Assembly (NCBI GenBank): GCA_910577645.1 | Contig: CAJTOL010000013.1 | Coordinates: 1-64,000 of the forward strand | DNA length: 64,000 nucleotides | Direction: 5' to 3' | DNA from: an uncultured Lachnospiraceae bacterium | GTDB taxonomy: Bacteria; Bacillota; Clostridia; Lachnospirales; Lachnospiraceae | Shown here: piece by piece, positions 24,611-33,711 of the stretch | Layout of the letters: each line of letters opens with the position of its first letter | Position numbering within the stretch: position 1 is the stretch's first letter | The notes under the pieces: generated by a model | Database searches by the model: none | The model's input: the letters and a program-made list of their open reading frames with translations, nothing else | Told to the model about the DNA's origin: nothing | Made by a program: the position numbers and the translations under genes

Positions 24611-25833
24611 GAAAGACCGAACTGTTAATCCCGGCGGGAAGCCTGGACGTATTAAAAACCGCCGTGATTTACGGGGCGGATGCTGTTTATATCGGCGGGG
24701 AAGCCTTTGGCCTCAGAGCCAAGGCCAAAAATTTCTCCAACGGGGAGATACAAGAAGGGATTGCTTTTGCCCATGAGAGAGGGGTAAAGGTTTATATCAC
24801 TGCCAACATTCTGGCCCACAATCAGGATCTGGCCGGGGTGGAGGCGTATTTTAATGAGCTGAAGGAAATGAACCCTGATGCTCTGATTATTTCAGATCCG
24901 GGTGTATTTGCTATTGCCCGCCGGGTGCTGCCCCAAATGGAGCTTCATATCAGCACCCAGGCCAACAATACCAATTACGGTACTTATCGGTTTTGGCATG
25001 ACCTGGGGGCAAAGCGGGTAGTTTCCGCCAGAGAACTTTCCCTGGCCGAGATAAAAGAGATCCGGGCCAATATCCCGGAGGATATGGAGATAGAGAGCTT
25101 TATCCACGGGGCTATGTGCATTTCCTATTCCGGACGCTGCCTGCTCAGCAATTATTTTACAGGGCGCGATGCCAACCAGGGAGCCTGTACCCATCCCTGC
25201 CGCTGGAAATATGCGGTGGTAGAGGAAACCAGGCCGGGAGAGTATATGCCTGTCTATGAAAATGAGAGGGGCACTTACATTTTTAATTCCAAGGATCTGT
25301 GCATGATTGAGCATATTCCGGAGCTTATGGAAGCCGGAATTGACAGCTTTAAGATTGAGGGACGGATGAAGACCGCCCTTTATGTGGCAACCGTGGCCAG
25401 GACCTACCGGAAAGCCATTGACGATTACCGGAAGGATCCGGCCCTTTACCGGTCCAACCTGGAGTGGTATAAAGAAGAGATTGGGAAATGTACCTACCGG
25501 GAATTTACCACAGGCTTTTATTTCGGAAAGCCGGATGAGACCACCCAGATATACGATAACAATACCTATGTGAAAAACTATACCTACCTTGGAACCGTAG
25601 AAACAACGGACGGTGGAGGCAGGTGCCGTATTGAGCAGAAAAATAAATTTTCTGTCGGCGAGATCATTGAGATTATGAAGCCGGACGGAAGAAATATAGA
25701 GGCTCTGGTAAAAGGGATCTATGATACGGAGGGAAACGCCAGGGAAAGCGCCCCCCACCCCAAAGAGATCCTGTGGGCAGAGCTGGATCAGGAGACAGAG
25801 GATTACGATATTCTGCGCCGCCGGGAGCCGTAA
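24607..25833 (+). CDS. trhP: tRNA hydroxylation protein TrhP-like (U32 family)
   Basis: This 408-residue U32 protein shows ELLIPAGSLDVLKTAVIYGA, IHGAMCISYSGRCLLSN and ACTHPCRWKY, whose cysteines bind an Fe-S cluster, and IEGRMKTALYVA. TrhP uses prephenate to hydroxylate U34 of tRNA; TrmR upstream then methylates it. Bacillus has two subunits (yrrN and yrrO); only one, yrrO-like, is seen here. The ATG at 24607 overlaps the trmR stop and has AAGGT six nt upstream. Confidence 0.88.
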   Translation: MRKTELLIPAGSLDVLKTAVIYGADAVYIGGEAFGLRAKAKNFSNGEIQEGIAFAHERGVKVYITANILAHNQDLAGVEAYFNELKEMNPDALIISDPGVFAIARRVLPQMELHISTQANNTNYGTYRFWHDLGAKRVVSARELSLAEIKEIRANIPEDMEIESFIHGAMCISYSGRCLLSNYFTGRDANQGACTHPCRWKYAVVEETRPGEYMPVYENERGTYIFNSKDLCMIEHIPELMEAGIDSFKIEGRMKTALYVATVARTYRKAIDDYRKDPALYRSNLEWYKEEIGKCTYREFTTGFYFGKPDETTQIYDNNTYVKNYTYLGTVETTDGGGRCRIEQKNKFSVGEIIEIMKPDGRNIEALVKGIYDTEGNARESAPHPKEILWAELDQETEDYDILRRREP

Positions 25834-25887
25834 GGAGCCGGAGGCGCTTCGCCATATGCGGGGAAAGTGACAAAGGAGGAGCTGAAA

Positions 25888-26712
25888 ATGACTGGATTCT
25901 TTGGAATTCTGGCAGGGTTCTGCGTGATTTACGGGACCATAGTGGTTCTGTATTCGGGACTCAGCAATCTGTGGATGTGGGCAGGATTTGCTGTCTTTTT
26001 CGGCGGGCTGGCCTGGGGATGCCATTATTATTCCCTTCATAAAAAGTCAGTTCCTCTGTGGATTCCGGTATCGGCAGGCACCTTTTGTATGGCCTGCCTG
26101 GTGATTTTTATTGTCATAGAGGCCCTGATCTTTTTAGGGGCCTCGGGAAGCTCTCAGCCCAATCTGGATTATGTGATTGTCCTGGGAGCCAGAGTAAGAG
26201 AAGACGGGGTCAGCAGCTCTTTGAAAAAACGGCTGGATACTGCAATCCGGTATTCCCGGGAAAATCCGGAAACGGTATTTGTGCTGTCGGGAGGAAAAGG
26301 AGACGATGAGCCGGTTACCGAGGCAGAGGCTATGCGGGATTATATGGTATACAATGGCATATCCCCGGATAAAATTTTATTAGAAACTCACTCTACCAGC
26401 ACAGTAGAAAATATCGCCTACAGCCGGCTGGTTATCGAAGAGGATCGGGCCAAGAAAAAGGAGCGGCAGGCCGCTTCTGCAAATAAGGTGCTCCTTCCTT
26501 CGGGAGCAGTGGTAGTGGCTCCGGACAAGCCTGTTCAGATAGGAATTTTGACCAACAATTTCCATATGTTCCGCGCAAAAAAAATTGCGGGGAAGTGGGG
26601 AATCAAAGATGCGGCAGGCCTTGTTTCCCAGTCGGATCCGGTGCTGTTTCTCCATCAATGTATCAGAGAGGCCCTGGCTGTCTTTAAAGACAGGCTTATG
26701 GGAAACATGTAA
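25888..26712 (+). CDS. YdcF-like membrane protein (DUF218)
   Basis: This 274-residue protein has about three N-terminal membrane segments (residues 3-25, 27-48 and 56-85). A DUF218 domain follows: LDYVIVLGARVREDG, FVLSGGKGDDEPVTEAEAM and ETHSTSTVENIAYS. DUF218/YdcF/SanA proteins are linked to envelope integrity and bind SAM-like ligands in vitro; the exact role is unknown. AAGGAGGA lies seven nt before the ATG at 25888. A roughly 40-residue insertion rich in Lys/Ala (EEDRAKKKERQ) interrupts the domain. Confidence 0.85.
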   Translation: MTGFFGILAGFCVIYGTIVVLYSGLSNLWMWAGFAVFFGGLAWGCHYYSLHKKSVPLWIPVSAGTFCMACLVIFIVIEALIFLGASGSSQPNLDYVIVLGARVREDGVSSSLKKRLDTAIRYSRENPETVFVLSGGKGDDEPVTEAEAMRDYMVYNGISPDKILLETHSTSTVENIAYSRLVIEEDRAKKKERQAASANKVLLPSGAVVVAPDKPVQIGILTNNFHMFRAKKIAGKWGIKDAAGLVSQSDPVLFLHQCIREALAVFKDRLMGNM

Positions 26713-26734
26713 AGAAAAGCAGAAAGGATAGAAT

Positions 26735-29713
26735 ATGAGCAGATTAGAAGCATTAGAGACATACAGGATTATGGAGGAGAAAACCATCCGGGAGATGAAT
26801 TCCAAAGGATGGGTGCTGGAGCATAAAAAGACAGGAGCAAAGGTCTTTCTCATGGAAAATGAGGATGATAATAAGGTATTTTCCATCGGCTTCCGCACTC
26901 CGCCGGAGGACAGCACAGGACTGCCCCACATTTTGGAACACAGCGTTCTCTGCGGTTCCAAAAAATTTCCGGTAAAGGATCCCTTTGTGGAACTGGTAAA
27001 AGGCTCTTTAAATACCTTTTTAAATGCCATGACCTATCCGGACAAGACGGTGTATCCGGTTGCAAGCTGCAATGAAAAGGATTTCCAGAATCTTATGGAT
27101 GTCTACATGGATGCGGTTTTAAATCCCAATATTTACCGGGAGCCTAAGATTTTCATGCAGGAGGGCTGGCATTATGAAATGGAAAGCCCGGAATCTCCTT
27201 TAACCATCAACGGCGTGGTTTATAATGAGATGAAGGGAGCTTTTTCTTCCCCGGAAGGGGTTCTGGACAGAGTAACCCGCCAGGTGCTGTTTCCCGATAC
27301 ATCCTATACCAATGAATCCGGCGGAGACCCGGCGGTGATCCCGGATCTGACCTATGAACAGTTTATTGATTTTCACCGGACCTACTATCATCCCTCCAAC
27401 AGCTATATCTATCTTTACGGGAATATGGATATGGCAGAAAAGCTGGATTGGCTGGACAAGGCTTATCTAAGCCATTACGAGAAGCGGGAGACGGATTCCT
27501 CCATAAAGCTTCAAAAGCCCTTTGAAAAGCCGGTGGAAAAAGAAATCTATTACTCCATTGCAGACGGGGAGCCGGAGGATCATGCAGCCTATCTGTCTGT
27601 CAATACGGTAGTGGGAACGGATCTGGATCCCAAGCTTTATGTGGCTTTCCAGATTTTGGAATATACCCTTATCGACGTTCCCGGGGCGCCTTTAAAACAG
27701 GCTTTATACGACGCGGGAATCGGCCAGGATATTTTAGGAGGCTATGAAAACGGCATCCTCCAGCCCTATTTTTCCGTTATTGCCAAAAATGCCGAGGCGA
27801 ATCAAAAAGAAGAGTTCCTTTCCGTGGTAAAGGGGACATTAAGAAAGCTGGCAGACCGGGGCATAGACAAAAAGAGCCTGCTGGCAGGTTTAAATTACTA
27901 TGAGTTCCGCTACCGGGAAGCGGATTATGGCTCTGCTCCCAAGGGATTAATGTATGGCCTGTGGTCAATGGACAGCTGGCTTTATGGCGGAGATCCCATG
28001 ATGCATTTGTGCTATCAGGAAACCTTTGACTTTTTGAAAGAGGCGGTAAATCAGGGGTATTTTGAAGAACTGATTAAGAAATACTTACTGGATAATCCTT
28101 TTGAGGCAGTAGTTACAGTAAAGCCCCAGCGGAACCTGACTGCCAAAGAAGACGCCGCCCTGGCCGCCAGGCTGGCCGAGAAAAAAGCAGGTTTTTCCCG
28201 GGAAGAGATTGACAGGCTGGTAGCCCAGACCAGGGCCCTGAAAGAATACCAGGAAATCCCCTCTCCTCAGGAGGATCTGGCTAAAATTCCCCTTCTGAAA
28301 AGGGAGGATATCGGAACCAGAGCAGAAAAAATTTACTGGGATGAAAAAAAGGAGGCCGGAGTGACGGTCCTTCACCACAACCTGTTTACCGCCGGAATCG
28401 GATACCTGCAGCTTCTATTTAAAACCAATCATCTTCCTGCGGAGGATTTGCCTTATGTAGGGCTTTTAAAAGCCGTATTAGGCTATGTGGATACAGAAAA
28501 TTATACCTATTCAGATTTAACCAGCGAGATTTATCTAAACAGCGGCGGAATCAGTATTTCTACCAATTCCTACCCAAATCTGAAGCAACCGGAGGAATTT
28601 ACAGGGGTATTTGCCGCTTCCGTCAAGGTTTTTTATGACAAAATCGGCTTTGGACTCGGCATTTTAAATGAGGTGCTGACCAAATCCAGGCTGGAGGATG
28701 AAAAACGTCTGGGAGAGATTCTGGCAGAAACCCGCTCCCGATCCCGCATGAAGCTGGAAAGCGGATCCCACTCTGCGGCGGTAGCCAGAGCCACTTCCTA
28801 CTTCTCACCGGTTTCCTACTTTAATGATCTGACTGGCGGCATTGGATTTTATCATTTCCTGGAAAAAGCCGTAAAGGAGTACGAGACCGGAGCAAAAGCA
28901 AAGAAGCTTCTGATTGCAAAGCTTAAGGAGACGGCTGCCAAGCTGTTTACCAAAGAAAACTTGCTGGTCAGCTATACGGCTGATGAGAAAGGCTATGAAC
29001 TGCTGCCCGGAGAGCTTGCCGGATTTACGGCTTCTCTGGAGAATGGAAAGAAACCGGACGCTTCAGAGCAGGAGGCAGCCAGGGAGGCCCTTTCCGTCTA
29101 CGGCAAGGCTTCCTCTTTTGCCCTGGGAAATCGCAATGAAGGATTTAAAACAGCTTCCCAGGTCAACTATGTGGCGCGGTGCGGGAATTTCCGGGAGAAA
29201 GGACTTTCTTATACCGGCGTTTTAAGGATTTTAAAGGTTATTTTAAGTTATGATTATTTGTGGCTGAACCTTCGGGTTAAGGGAGGCGCTTATGGGTGTA
29301 TGAGCGGCTTTGGCAGATCCGGGGAAGGGTATTTGGTTTCCTACCGGGATCCCAATCTGGCTGAAACCAATAAAATTTATGAAGGGATTCCGGAATATCT
29401 GGAGAATCTTACTGTGGACGAAAGGGACATGACCAAGTATGTCATCGGAACCATCAGCGATGTGGATACTCCCCTGACTCCTTCTGTAAAGGGCTCCAGG
29501 GGATTATCGGCATACCTCTCCGGAGTAACGGAGGAAATGCTGCAGGAAGAGAGGAATCAGATCCTGACTGCCACCCAGGAAGACATCCGCGCCCTGGCGC
29601 CTATTGTACAGGCCGTTTTGGATACAGGAAGCTTGTGCGCCATTGGAAACGAAGAGAAAGTAAAGAAAAATCAGGAGATTTTTAAAGAGGTTAAGGCGCT
29701 TTTCGGGGCGTGA
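26735..29713 (+). CDS. PreP-like M16C metallopeptidase
   Basis: This 992-residue two-lobed insulinase-family zinc protease has the inverted motif HILEH at residues 65-69 and a downstream NAMTYPDKTVYPVAS. It carries the M16C-associated middle region and an inactive C-terminal half with the R/Y-type KGGAYG sequence. The size and layout match presequence protease/Cym1-like enzymes that degrade short peptides in the cytosol. There is no signal peptide. AAAGGA lies before the ATG. It follows the YdcF gene by 22 nt and precedes era. Confidence 0.93.
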   Translation: MSRLEALETYRIMEEKTIREMNSKGWVLEHKKTGAKVFLMENEDDNKVFSIGFRTPPEDSTGLPHILEHSVLCGSKKFPVKDPFVELVKGSLNTFLNAMTYPDKTVYPVASCNEKDFQNLMDVYMDAVLNPNIYREPKIFMQEGWHYEMESPESPLTINGVVYNEMKGAFSSPEGVLDRVTRQVLFPDTSYTNESGGDPAVIPDLTYEQFIDFHRTYYHPSNSYIYLYGNMDMAEKLDWLDKAYLSHYEKRETDSSIKLQKPFEKPVEKEIYYSIADGEPEDHAAYLSVNTVVGTDLDPKLYVAFQILEYTLIDVPGAPLKQALYDAGIGQDILGGYENGILQPYFSVIAKNAEANQKEEFLSVVKGTLRKLADRGIDKKSLLAGLNYYEFRYREADYGSAPKGLMYGLWSMDSWLYGGDPMMHLCYQETFDFLKEAVNQGYFEELIKKYLLDNPFEAVVTVKPQRNLTAKEDAALAARLAEKKAGFSREEIDRLVAQTRALKEYQEIPSPQEDLAKIPLLKREDIGTRAEKIYWDEKKEAGVTVLHHNLFTAGIGYLQLLFKTNHLPAEDLPYVGLLKAVLGYVDTENYTYSDLTSEIYLNSGGISISTNSYPNLKQPEEFTGVFAASVKVFYDKIGFGLGILNEVLTKSRLEDEKRLGEILAETRSRSRMKLESGSHSAAVARATSYFSPVSYFNDLTGGIGFYHFLEKAVKEYETGAKAKKLLIAKLKETAAKLFTKENLLVSYTADEKGYELLPGELAGFTASLENGKKPDASEQEAAREALSVYGKASSFALGNRNEGFKTASQVNYVARCGNFREKGLSYTGVLRILKVILSYDYLWLNLRVKGGAYGCMSGFGRSGEGYLVSYRDPNLAETNKIYEGIPEYLENLTVDERDMTKYVIGTISDVDTPLTPSVKGSRGLSAYLSGVTEEMLQEERNQILTATQEDIRALAPIVQAVLDTGSLCAIGNEEKVKKNQEIFKEVKALFGA

Positions 29714-29779
29714 TTTTATAATTAAGATGCCGGCATGACCTTTTTAAACCTGATATCATAGTTAAGGAGTTATATACAC

Positions 29780-30679
29780 ATGGAAAAAAAATCCGGCTTT
29801 GTCACCCTGATTGGCCGTCCCAACGTGGGCAAATCCACGTTAATGAACCATCTGATAGGACAAAAGATCGCCATTACGTCTGACAAACCTCAAACTACCA
29901 GAAACCGCATACAGACGGTTTATACGGATGATCGGGGGCAGATTGTTTTTGTGGATACCCCGGGTATCCACAAAGCAAAAAATAAACTTGGCGAATACAT
30001 GGTAAACATAGCAGAGCATACCTTAAAGGAAGTGGATGTAATCCTCTGGCTGGTAGAGCCCACCACCTTTATCGGCGCAGGAGAACGCCATATTGCAGAG
30101 CAGTTAAATAAAGTAAAAACCCCGGTTATTCTGGTTATCAATAAAATAGACACGGTAAAACAGCAGGAAGAAATCTTAACTTATATTAACGCTTATAAAG
30201 ATATCTGTCCCTTTGCCGAGATTGTTCCGGTTTCCGCTTTGAAAGAGAAGGGGACAGACCTGCTGCTGGATTTGATGTTCCGCTATCTGCCTTACGGGCC
30301 TGAATTTTATGATGAAGATACTGTCACCGACCAGCCTATGCGCCAGATTGCCGCTGAGCTGATACGGGAGAAGGCCCTGCGCCTGCTGAATGACGAGATT
30401 CCCCACGGAATCGCGGTAACCATTGAAAAGATGCAGGAACGGAAAAACGGTATTATGGATATTGAAGCCACCATTATCTGCGAGCGGGATTCCCACAAAG
30501 GGATTGTTATCGGAAAAGGCGGGAGTATGCTGAAAAAAATCGGCAGCGCTGCCAGGCGGGAGATAGAAAAGATGATGGAAATCCAGGTGAATCTCCAGCT
30601 CTGGGTCAAGGTCCGCAAGGAATGGAGGGACAGCGATATCCTGATGAAGAACTATGGTTATAACCAGAAAGACATATAG
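29780..30679 (+). CDS. era: GTPase Era
   Basis: Era is a ribosome-assembly GTPase that binds the 3' end of 16S rRNA. The 299-residue protein has G1 GRPNVGKST, G3 DTPGIH, G4 NKID, a SALK G5, and a C-terminal KH domain (SHKGIVIGKGGSMLKKIG). Length and motifs are normal. GGAG stands ten nt before the ATG. recO follows after 9 nt, the usual era-recO pair. Confidence 0.97.
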   Translation: MEKKSGFVTLIGRPNVGKSTLMNHLIGQKIAITSDKPQTTRNRIQTVYTDDRGQIVFVDTPGIHKAKNKLGEYMVNIAEHTLKEVDVILWLVEPTTFIGAGERHIAEQLNKVKTPVILVINKIDTVKQQEEILTYINAYKDICPFAEIVPVSALKEKGTDLLLDLMFRYLPYGPEFYDEDTVTDQPMRQIAAELIREKALRLLNDEIPHGIAVTIEKMQERKNGIMDIEATIICERDSHKGIVIGKGGSMLKKIGSAARREIEKMMEIQVNLQLWVKVRKEWRDSDILMKNYGYNQKDI

Positions 30680-30688
30680 GAGGCTTCC

Positions 30689-31360
30689 ATGAGAGAAACG
30701 GTCACGGCTACCGGTATGGTTATCAAATCAGCCCCGTCAGGGGAATATGACAAACGTCTGGTAATCCTGACCAGAGAGCGGGGGAAAATTACCGCTTTTG
30801 CCCGGGGGGCCAGGAGGCCGGGAAACGCCCTGATGGCTTCGGGGCGTCCCTTTGTATTTGGATCCTTCCGCCTTTTTGAGGGGAGGGATGCTTACACCCT
30901 TCACTCCGCGGAAATTACCAATTACTTTCATGAGATTGCCGCGGATATGGAGGCGGCCTGTTATGGATCTTATTTTTTGGAAATTGCCGACTATTATTCC
31001 AGAGAAAATGTGGATGCCACGGATTTGCTGAAGCTGCTGTACCAGTCCCTGCGGGCCCTGCTAAAGCCAGCCATTCCCAATCCTCTGATCCGGCGGGTGT
31101 ACGAGCTGAAGGTCATGGTAATAAACGGCGAATATACAGAAAACCCTACCCGGCCGGTCTGCGATTCTGCTGTTTACACCTGGCAGTACGTGGTGACCTC
31201 CCCCATAGAATCCCTGTATCAATTTACCGTGACGGATCAGGTTCTCAGGGAGTTTAGCGTCTGTGTGGAAGATAATTTAAACCGTTATATTGACAGGACA
31301 TTTAAATCTCTGGATATTTTGGAAAGCATCGGGCCCCTGGGCAGGGAGATTCCTGTCTGA
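30689..31360 (+). CDS. recO: DNA repair protein RecO, short form
   Basis: RecO anneals ssDNA and loads RecA with RecR. This 223-residue version has the N-terminal OB fold (ATGMVIKSAPSGEYDKRLVIL, KITAFARGARRP) and the helical C-terminal part. Most RecO proteins are 240-260 residues and carry a CxxC..CxxC zinc finger; here only one cysteine remains in the region PTRPVCDSAVYTW and the finger is lost. AGGAGG lies five nt before the ATG. Downstream of era as usual, so the assignment is firm despite divergence. Confidence 0.92.
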   Translation: MRETVTATGMVIKSAPSGEYDKRLVILTRERGKITAFARGARRPGNALMASGRPFVFGSFRLFEGRDAYTLHSAEITNYFHEIAADMEAACYGSYFLEIADYYSRENVDATDLLKLLYQSLRALLKPAIPNPLIRRVYELKVMVINGEYTENPTRPVCDSAVYTWQYVVTSPIESLYQFTVTDQVLREFSVCVEDNLNRYIDRTFKSLDILESIGPLGREIPV

Positions 31361-31408
31361 AGGGACAGGCAATGCGCCGCCTCCTCAAATGAAAATGCAA
31401 GGAAGGTA

Positions 31409-31437
31409 TTGAAAATATTCAGGAAAGAGGTTATGAT
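31409..31437 (+). promoter_or_regulatory. Promoter of the lipoprotein gene
   Basis: TTGAAA (31409-31414) and TATGAT (31432-31437) are 17 nt apart, 38 nt upstream of the ATG at 31475. Confidence 0.65.
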
Positions 31438-31474
31438 ATACCTCATATGGGAGAAGCCATATAAGGAGGAGATT

Positions 31475-32092
31475 ATGAAAAAGGCAAAACTGGCAGCGGC
31501 AATCCTTACAGCCGGGTTGGCTCTGGGGGCCTGCTCAGGGGCTGGAGGCAGCTTTCAGCCCACGGAAAACAGCATTTATGTGACAGCTGACGGACAGCTG
31601 TCCACTGCCACCATAGAGGCGGTCAGCGGGGAGAGCTATACCGGAGAAGCATTTACCGCATTTGTAGAGCAGGCGGTATGTACATTTAATGAAGAAAAGG
31701 GCAGTGCGTCCAAGGCCCGCAATGAGGAAGGACAGGCCAAGCTTCCGGCGGCGGTTCGGTCCTGCACCATAGAAGAGGGAAAGGCCTCCATGATTTTAGA
31801 TTATGGGGACGCCCAGTCTGTAGTGGATTTTTCAGAAGAAAGCGGGATTCCCATAACCAGCCTTACAGTAGGCCCGGTGGGCTCAGGGCTTCCGGCGCTG
31901 AAAAAGGCAGACGGATCTGCAGCCGATTCTGGTGAAGCGGCAGGCTCCGGCGGAATGATGGTGGAGGCGGAGGGCGCCGTTACCATCCAGACAGAGGGAA
32001 AGATACTTTATATTACAGACGGCGTTACCGTGGTAGACGACAGGACCGTCCGCACCCCAGAGGGAAAAAGTACTGTAATTTTTAAGAAATAG
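31475..32092 (+). CDS. Predicted lipoprotein of unknown function
   Basis: This 205-residue protein has a lipoprotein signal (MKKAKLAAAILTAGLALG then a lipobox LGAC with the Cys at about residue 20). The mature part is acidic, with a Ser/Gly-rich stretch (SAADSGEAAGSGG) and beta-like segments; no known domain recognised. AAGGAGGA lies just before the ATG; an in-frame start at 31409 lies in the promoter and is rejected. It is a single-gene unit with a weak hairpin (AATAGCC/GGCTATT) at its end. Confidence 0.75.
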   Translation: MKKAKLAAAILTAGLALGACSGAGGSFQPTENSIYVTADGQLSTATIEAVSGESYTGEAFTAFVEQAVCTFNEEKGSASKARNEEGQAKLPAAVRSCTIEEGKASMILDYGDAQSVVDFSEESGIPITSLTVGPVGSGLPALKKADGSAADSGEAAGSGGMMVEAEGAVTIQTEGKILYITDGVTVVDDRTVRTPEGKSTVIFKK

Positions 32093-32214
32093 CCCTGCTG
32101 CAAGGCTATTTGGCTTGTTACCGGCAGAGCGCGACACAGACTATTACGGCGGAAGAAACGAAACCGGCGGCAGCGCCAGCCGGCCAAATATAGAAGGAAA
32201 GAGGTTGGATAACT

Positions 32215-33603
32215 ATGGAAAAGACAATGGAGAAAATCGTTGCCCTGGCCAAATCCAGAGGCTTTGTATACCCGGGTTCCGAGATCTACGGAGGCCTTGC
32301 CAACACCTGGGATTATGGCAATTTAGGCGTGGAATTGAAAAACAATGTAAAAAAGGCCTGGTGGCAGAAATTTGTTCAGGAAAGCCCCTACAATGTAGGC
32401 GTGGACTGCGCCATCCTGATGAATTCCCAGACCTGGGTGGCATCCGGCCATTTAGGCGGATTCTCTGACCCGCTAATGGACTGCAAAGCCTGCAAGGAGC
32501 GTTTCCGCGCAGATAAGCTGATTGAGGACTTTATGGCAGAAAAAGGCATAGAGCCGGATAACCCCATTGACGGCTGGAGCCAGGAAGAAATGAAGAAATA
32601 CATTGATGACAATAACATTTGCTGCCCAAGCTGCGGCAAACATGACTTTACCGATATCCGCCAGTTTAACCTGATGTTTAAGACCTTCCAGGGCGTGACC
32701 GAGGATGCCAAGAATACGGTATACCTGCGTCCCGAGACTGCCCAGGGGATTTTTGTAAACTTTAAAAACGTACAGCGCACCTCCAGAAAGAAGGTTCCCT
32801 TCGGCATCGGTCAGATTGGAAAATCTTTCCGAAACGAGATTACTCCCGGCAACTTCATCTTCCGCATCAGAGAGTTTGAGCAGATGGAATTAGAGTTCTT
32901 CTGCAAGCCCGGCACGGATTTAGAATGGTTTGCATACTGGAAACAGTTCTGTATCAACTGGCTTCAGACACTGGGGATCAAGGAGGATGAGATGCGCGCA
33001 AGAGATCATTCTCCTGAAGAGCTGTGCTTTTACAGCAAGGCGACTACAGATATTGAGTTTCTCTTCCCCTTTGGCTGGGGCGAGCTGTGGGGAATTGCAG
33101 ACCGTACCGATTATGACCTGACCCAGCATCAGAACACCTCCAGCCAGGATATGACTTATTTTGATGATGAGAGCAAGGAAAAATACATTCCCTATGTTAT
33201 TGAGCCGTCTCTGGGTGCAGACCGGGTAACCCTGGCATTTTTATGCGCCGCTTATGACGAGGAAGAGATTGGCGAGGGCGATGTCCGCACGGTTCTTCAC
33301 TTCCATCCGGCTATTGCACCGGTTAAGGTAGGAGTTTTGCCTCTCTCCAAAAAGCTGAACCAGGGCGCTGAGAAGGTTTACGCGGAGCTTTCCAAGTACT
33401 ACAACTGCGAATTTGACGACAGAGGAAACATTGGAAAGCGTTACAGGAGACAGGATGAGATTGGAACTCCTTTCTGCGTAACCTACGATTTTGACTCAGA
33501 AGAAGATCAGGCGGTAACCGTCCGTGACCGTGATACCATGGAACAGGTACGGGTACCCATTGCAGAACTTAAGAACTGGCTGGAAGAGAAATTCCGCTTC
33601 TAA
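32215..33603 (+). CDS. glyQS: Glycyl-tRNA synthetase, single-chain type
   Basis: It charges tRNA-Gly. The 462-residue class II synthetase is the eukaryote-like homodimeric form, not the alpha2-beta2 GlyQ/GlyS form. It shows motif 1 region FVYPGSEIYGGLANTWDYG, motif 2 FRNEITPGNFIFRIREFEQM, motif 3 EPSLGADRVTLAFL and an anticodon-binding domain at the C-terminus (APVKVGVLPLSKK). Cysteine pairs CKAC and CCPSC suggest a zinc site in the insertion. No T-box leader is visible upstream. Confidence 0.97.
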   Translation: MEKTMEKIVALAKSRGFVYPGSEIYGGLANTWDYGNLGVELKNNVKKAWWQKFVQESPYNVGVDCAILMNSQTWVASGHLGGFSDPLMDCKACKERFRADKLIEDFMAEKGIEPDNPIDGWSQEEMKKYIDDNNICCPSCGKHDFTDIRQFNLMFKTFQGVTEDAKNTVYLRPETAQGIFVNFKNVQRTSRKKVPFGIGQIGKSFRNEITPGNFIFRIREFEQMELEFFCKPGTDLEWFAYWKQFCINWLQTLGIKEDEMRARDHSPEELCFYSKATTDIEFLFPFGWGELWGIADRTDYDLTQHQNTSSQDMTYFDDESKEKYIPYVIEPSLGADRVTLAFLCAAYDEEEIGEGDVRTVLHFHPAIAPVKVGVLPLSKKLNQGAEKVYAELSKYYNCEFDDRGNIGKRYRRQDEIGTPFCVTYDFDSEEDQAVTVRDRDTMEQVRVPIAELKNWLEEKFRF

Positions 33604-33646
33604 ACCGCGAATTGTAATGGTTATCACAGACTTATGAAAAGGTGAT

Positions 33647-33706
33647 AGGAGCTGCCGCCTTTCGATTTGCCGTAAGGCAGACGGGAGACAGCAGCTCCTT
33701 GTTTTA
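33647..33706 (+). terminator. glyQS terminator
   Basis: AGGAGCTGC (33647-33655) pairs with GCAGCTCCT (33691-33699) closing a structured loop, followed by TGTTTTA. It ends only 5 nt before the first MATE start codon, so it could also attenuate the MATE operon. Confidence 0.7.
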
Positions 33707-33711
33707 GACTT

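Noticed and set aside
24892..26040. Minus-strand ORF of 382 codons opposite trhP and the YdcF-like gene
   Set aside because: It crosses two confident genes and has no ribosome site; composition does not look like a real protein.
32093..32214. T-box leader before the glycyl-tRNA synthetase gene
   Set aside because: The conserved T-box sequence (AGGGTGG..ACCGCG type) and specifier stem are absent and the leader is too short.
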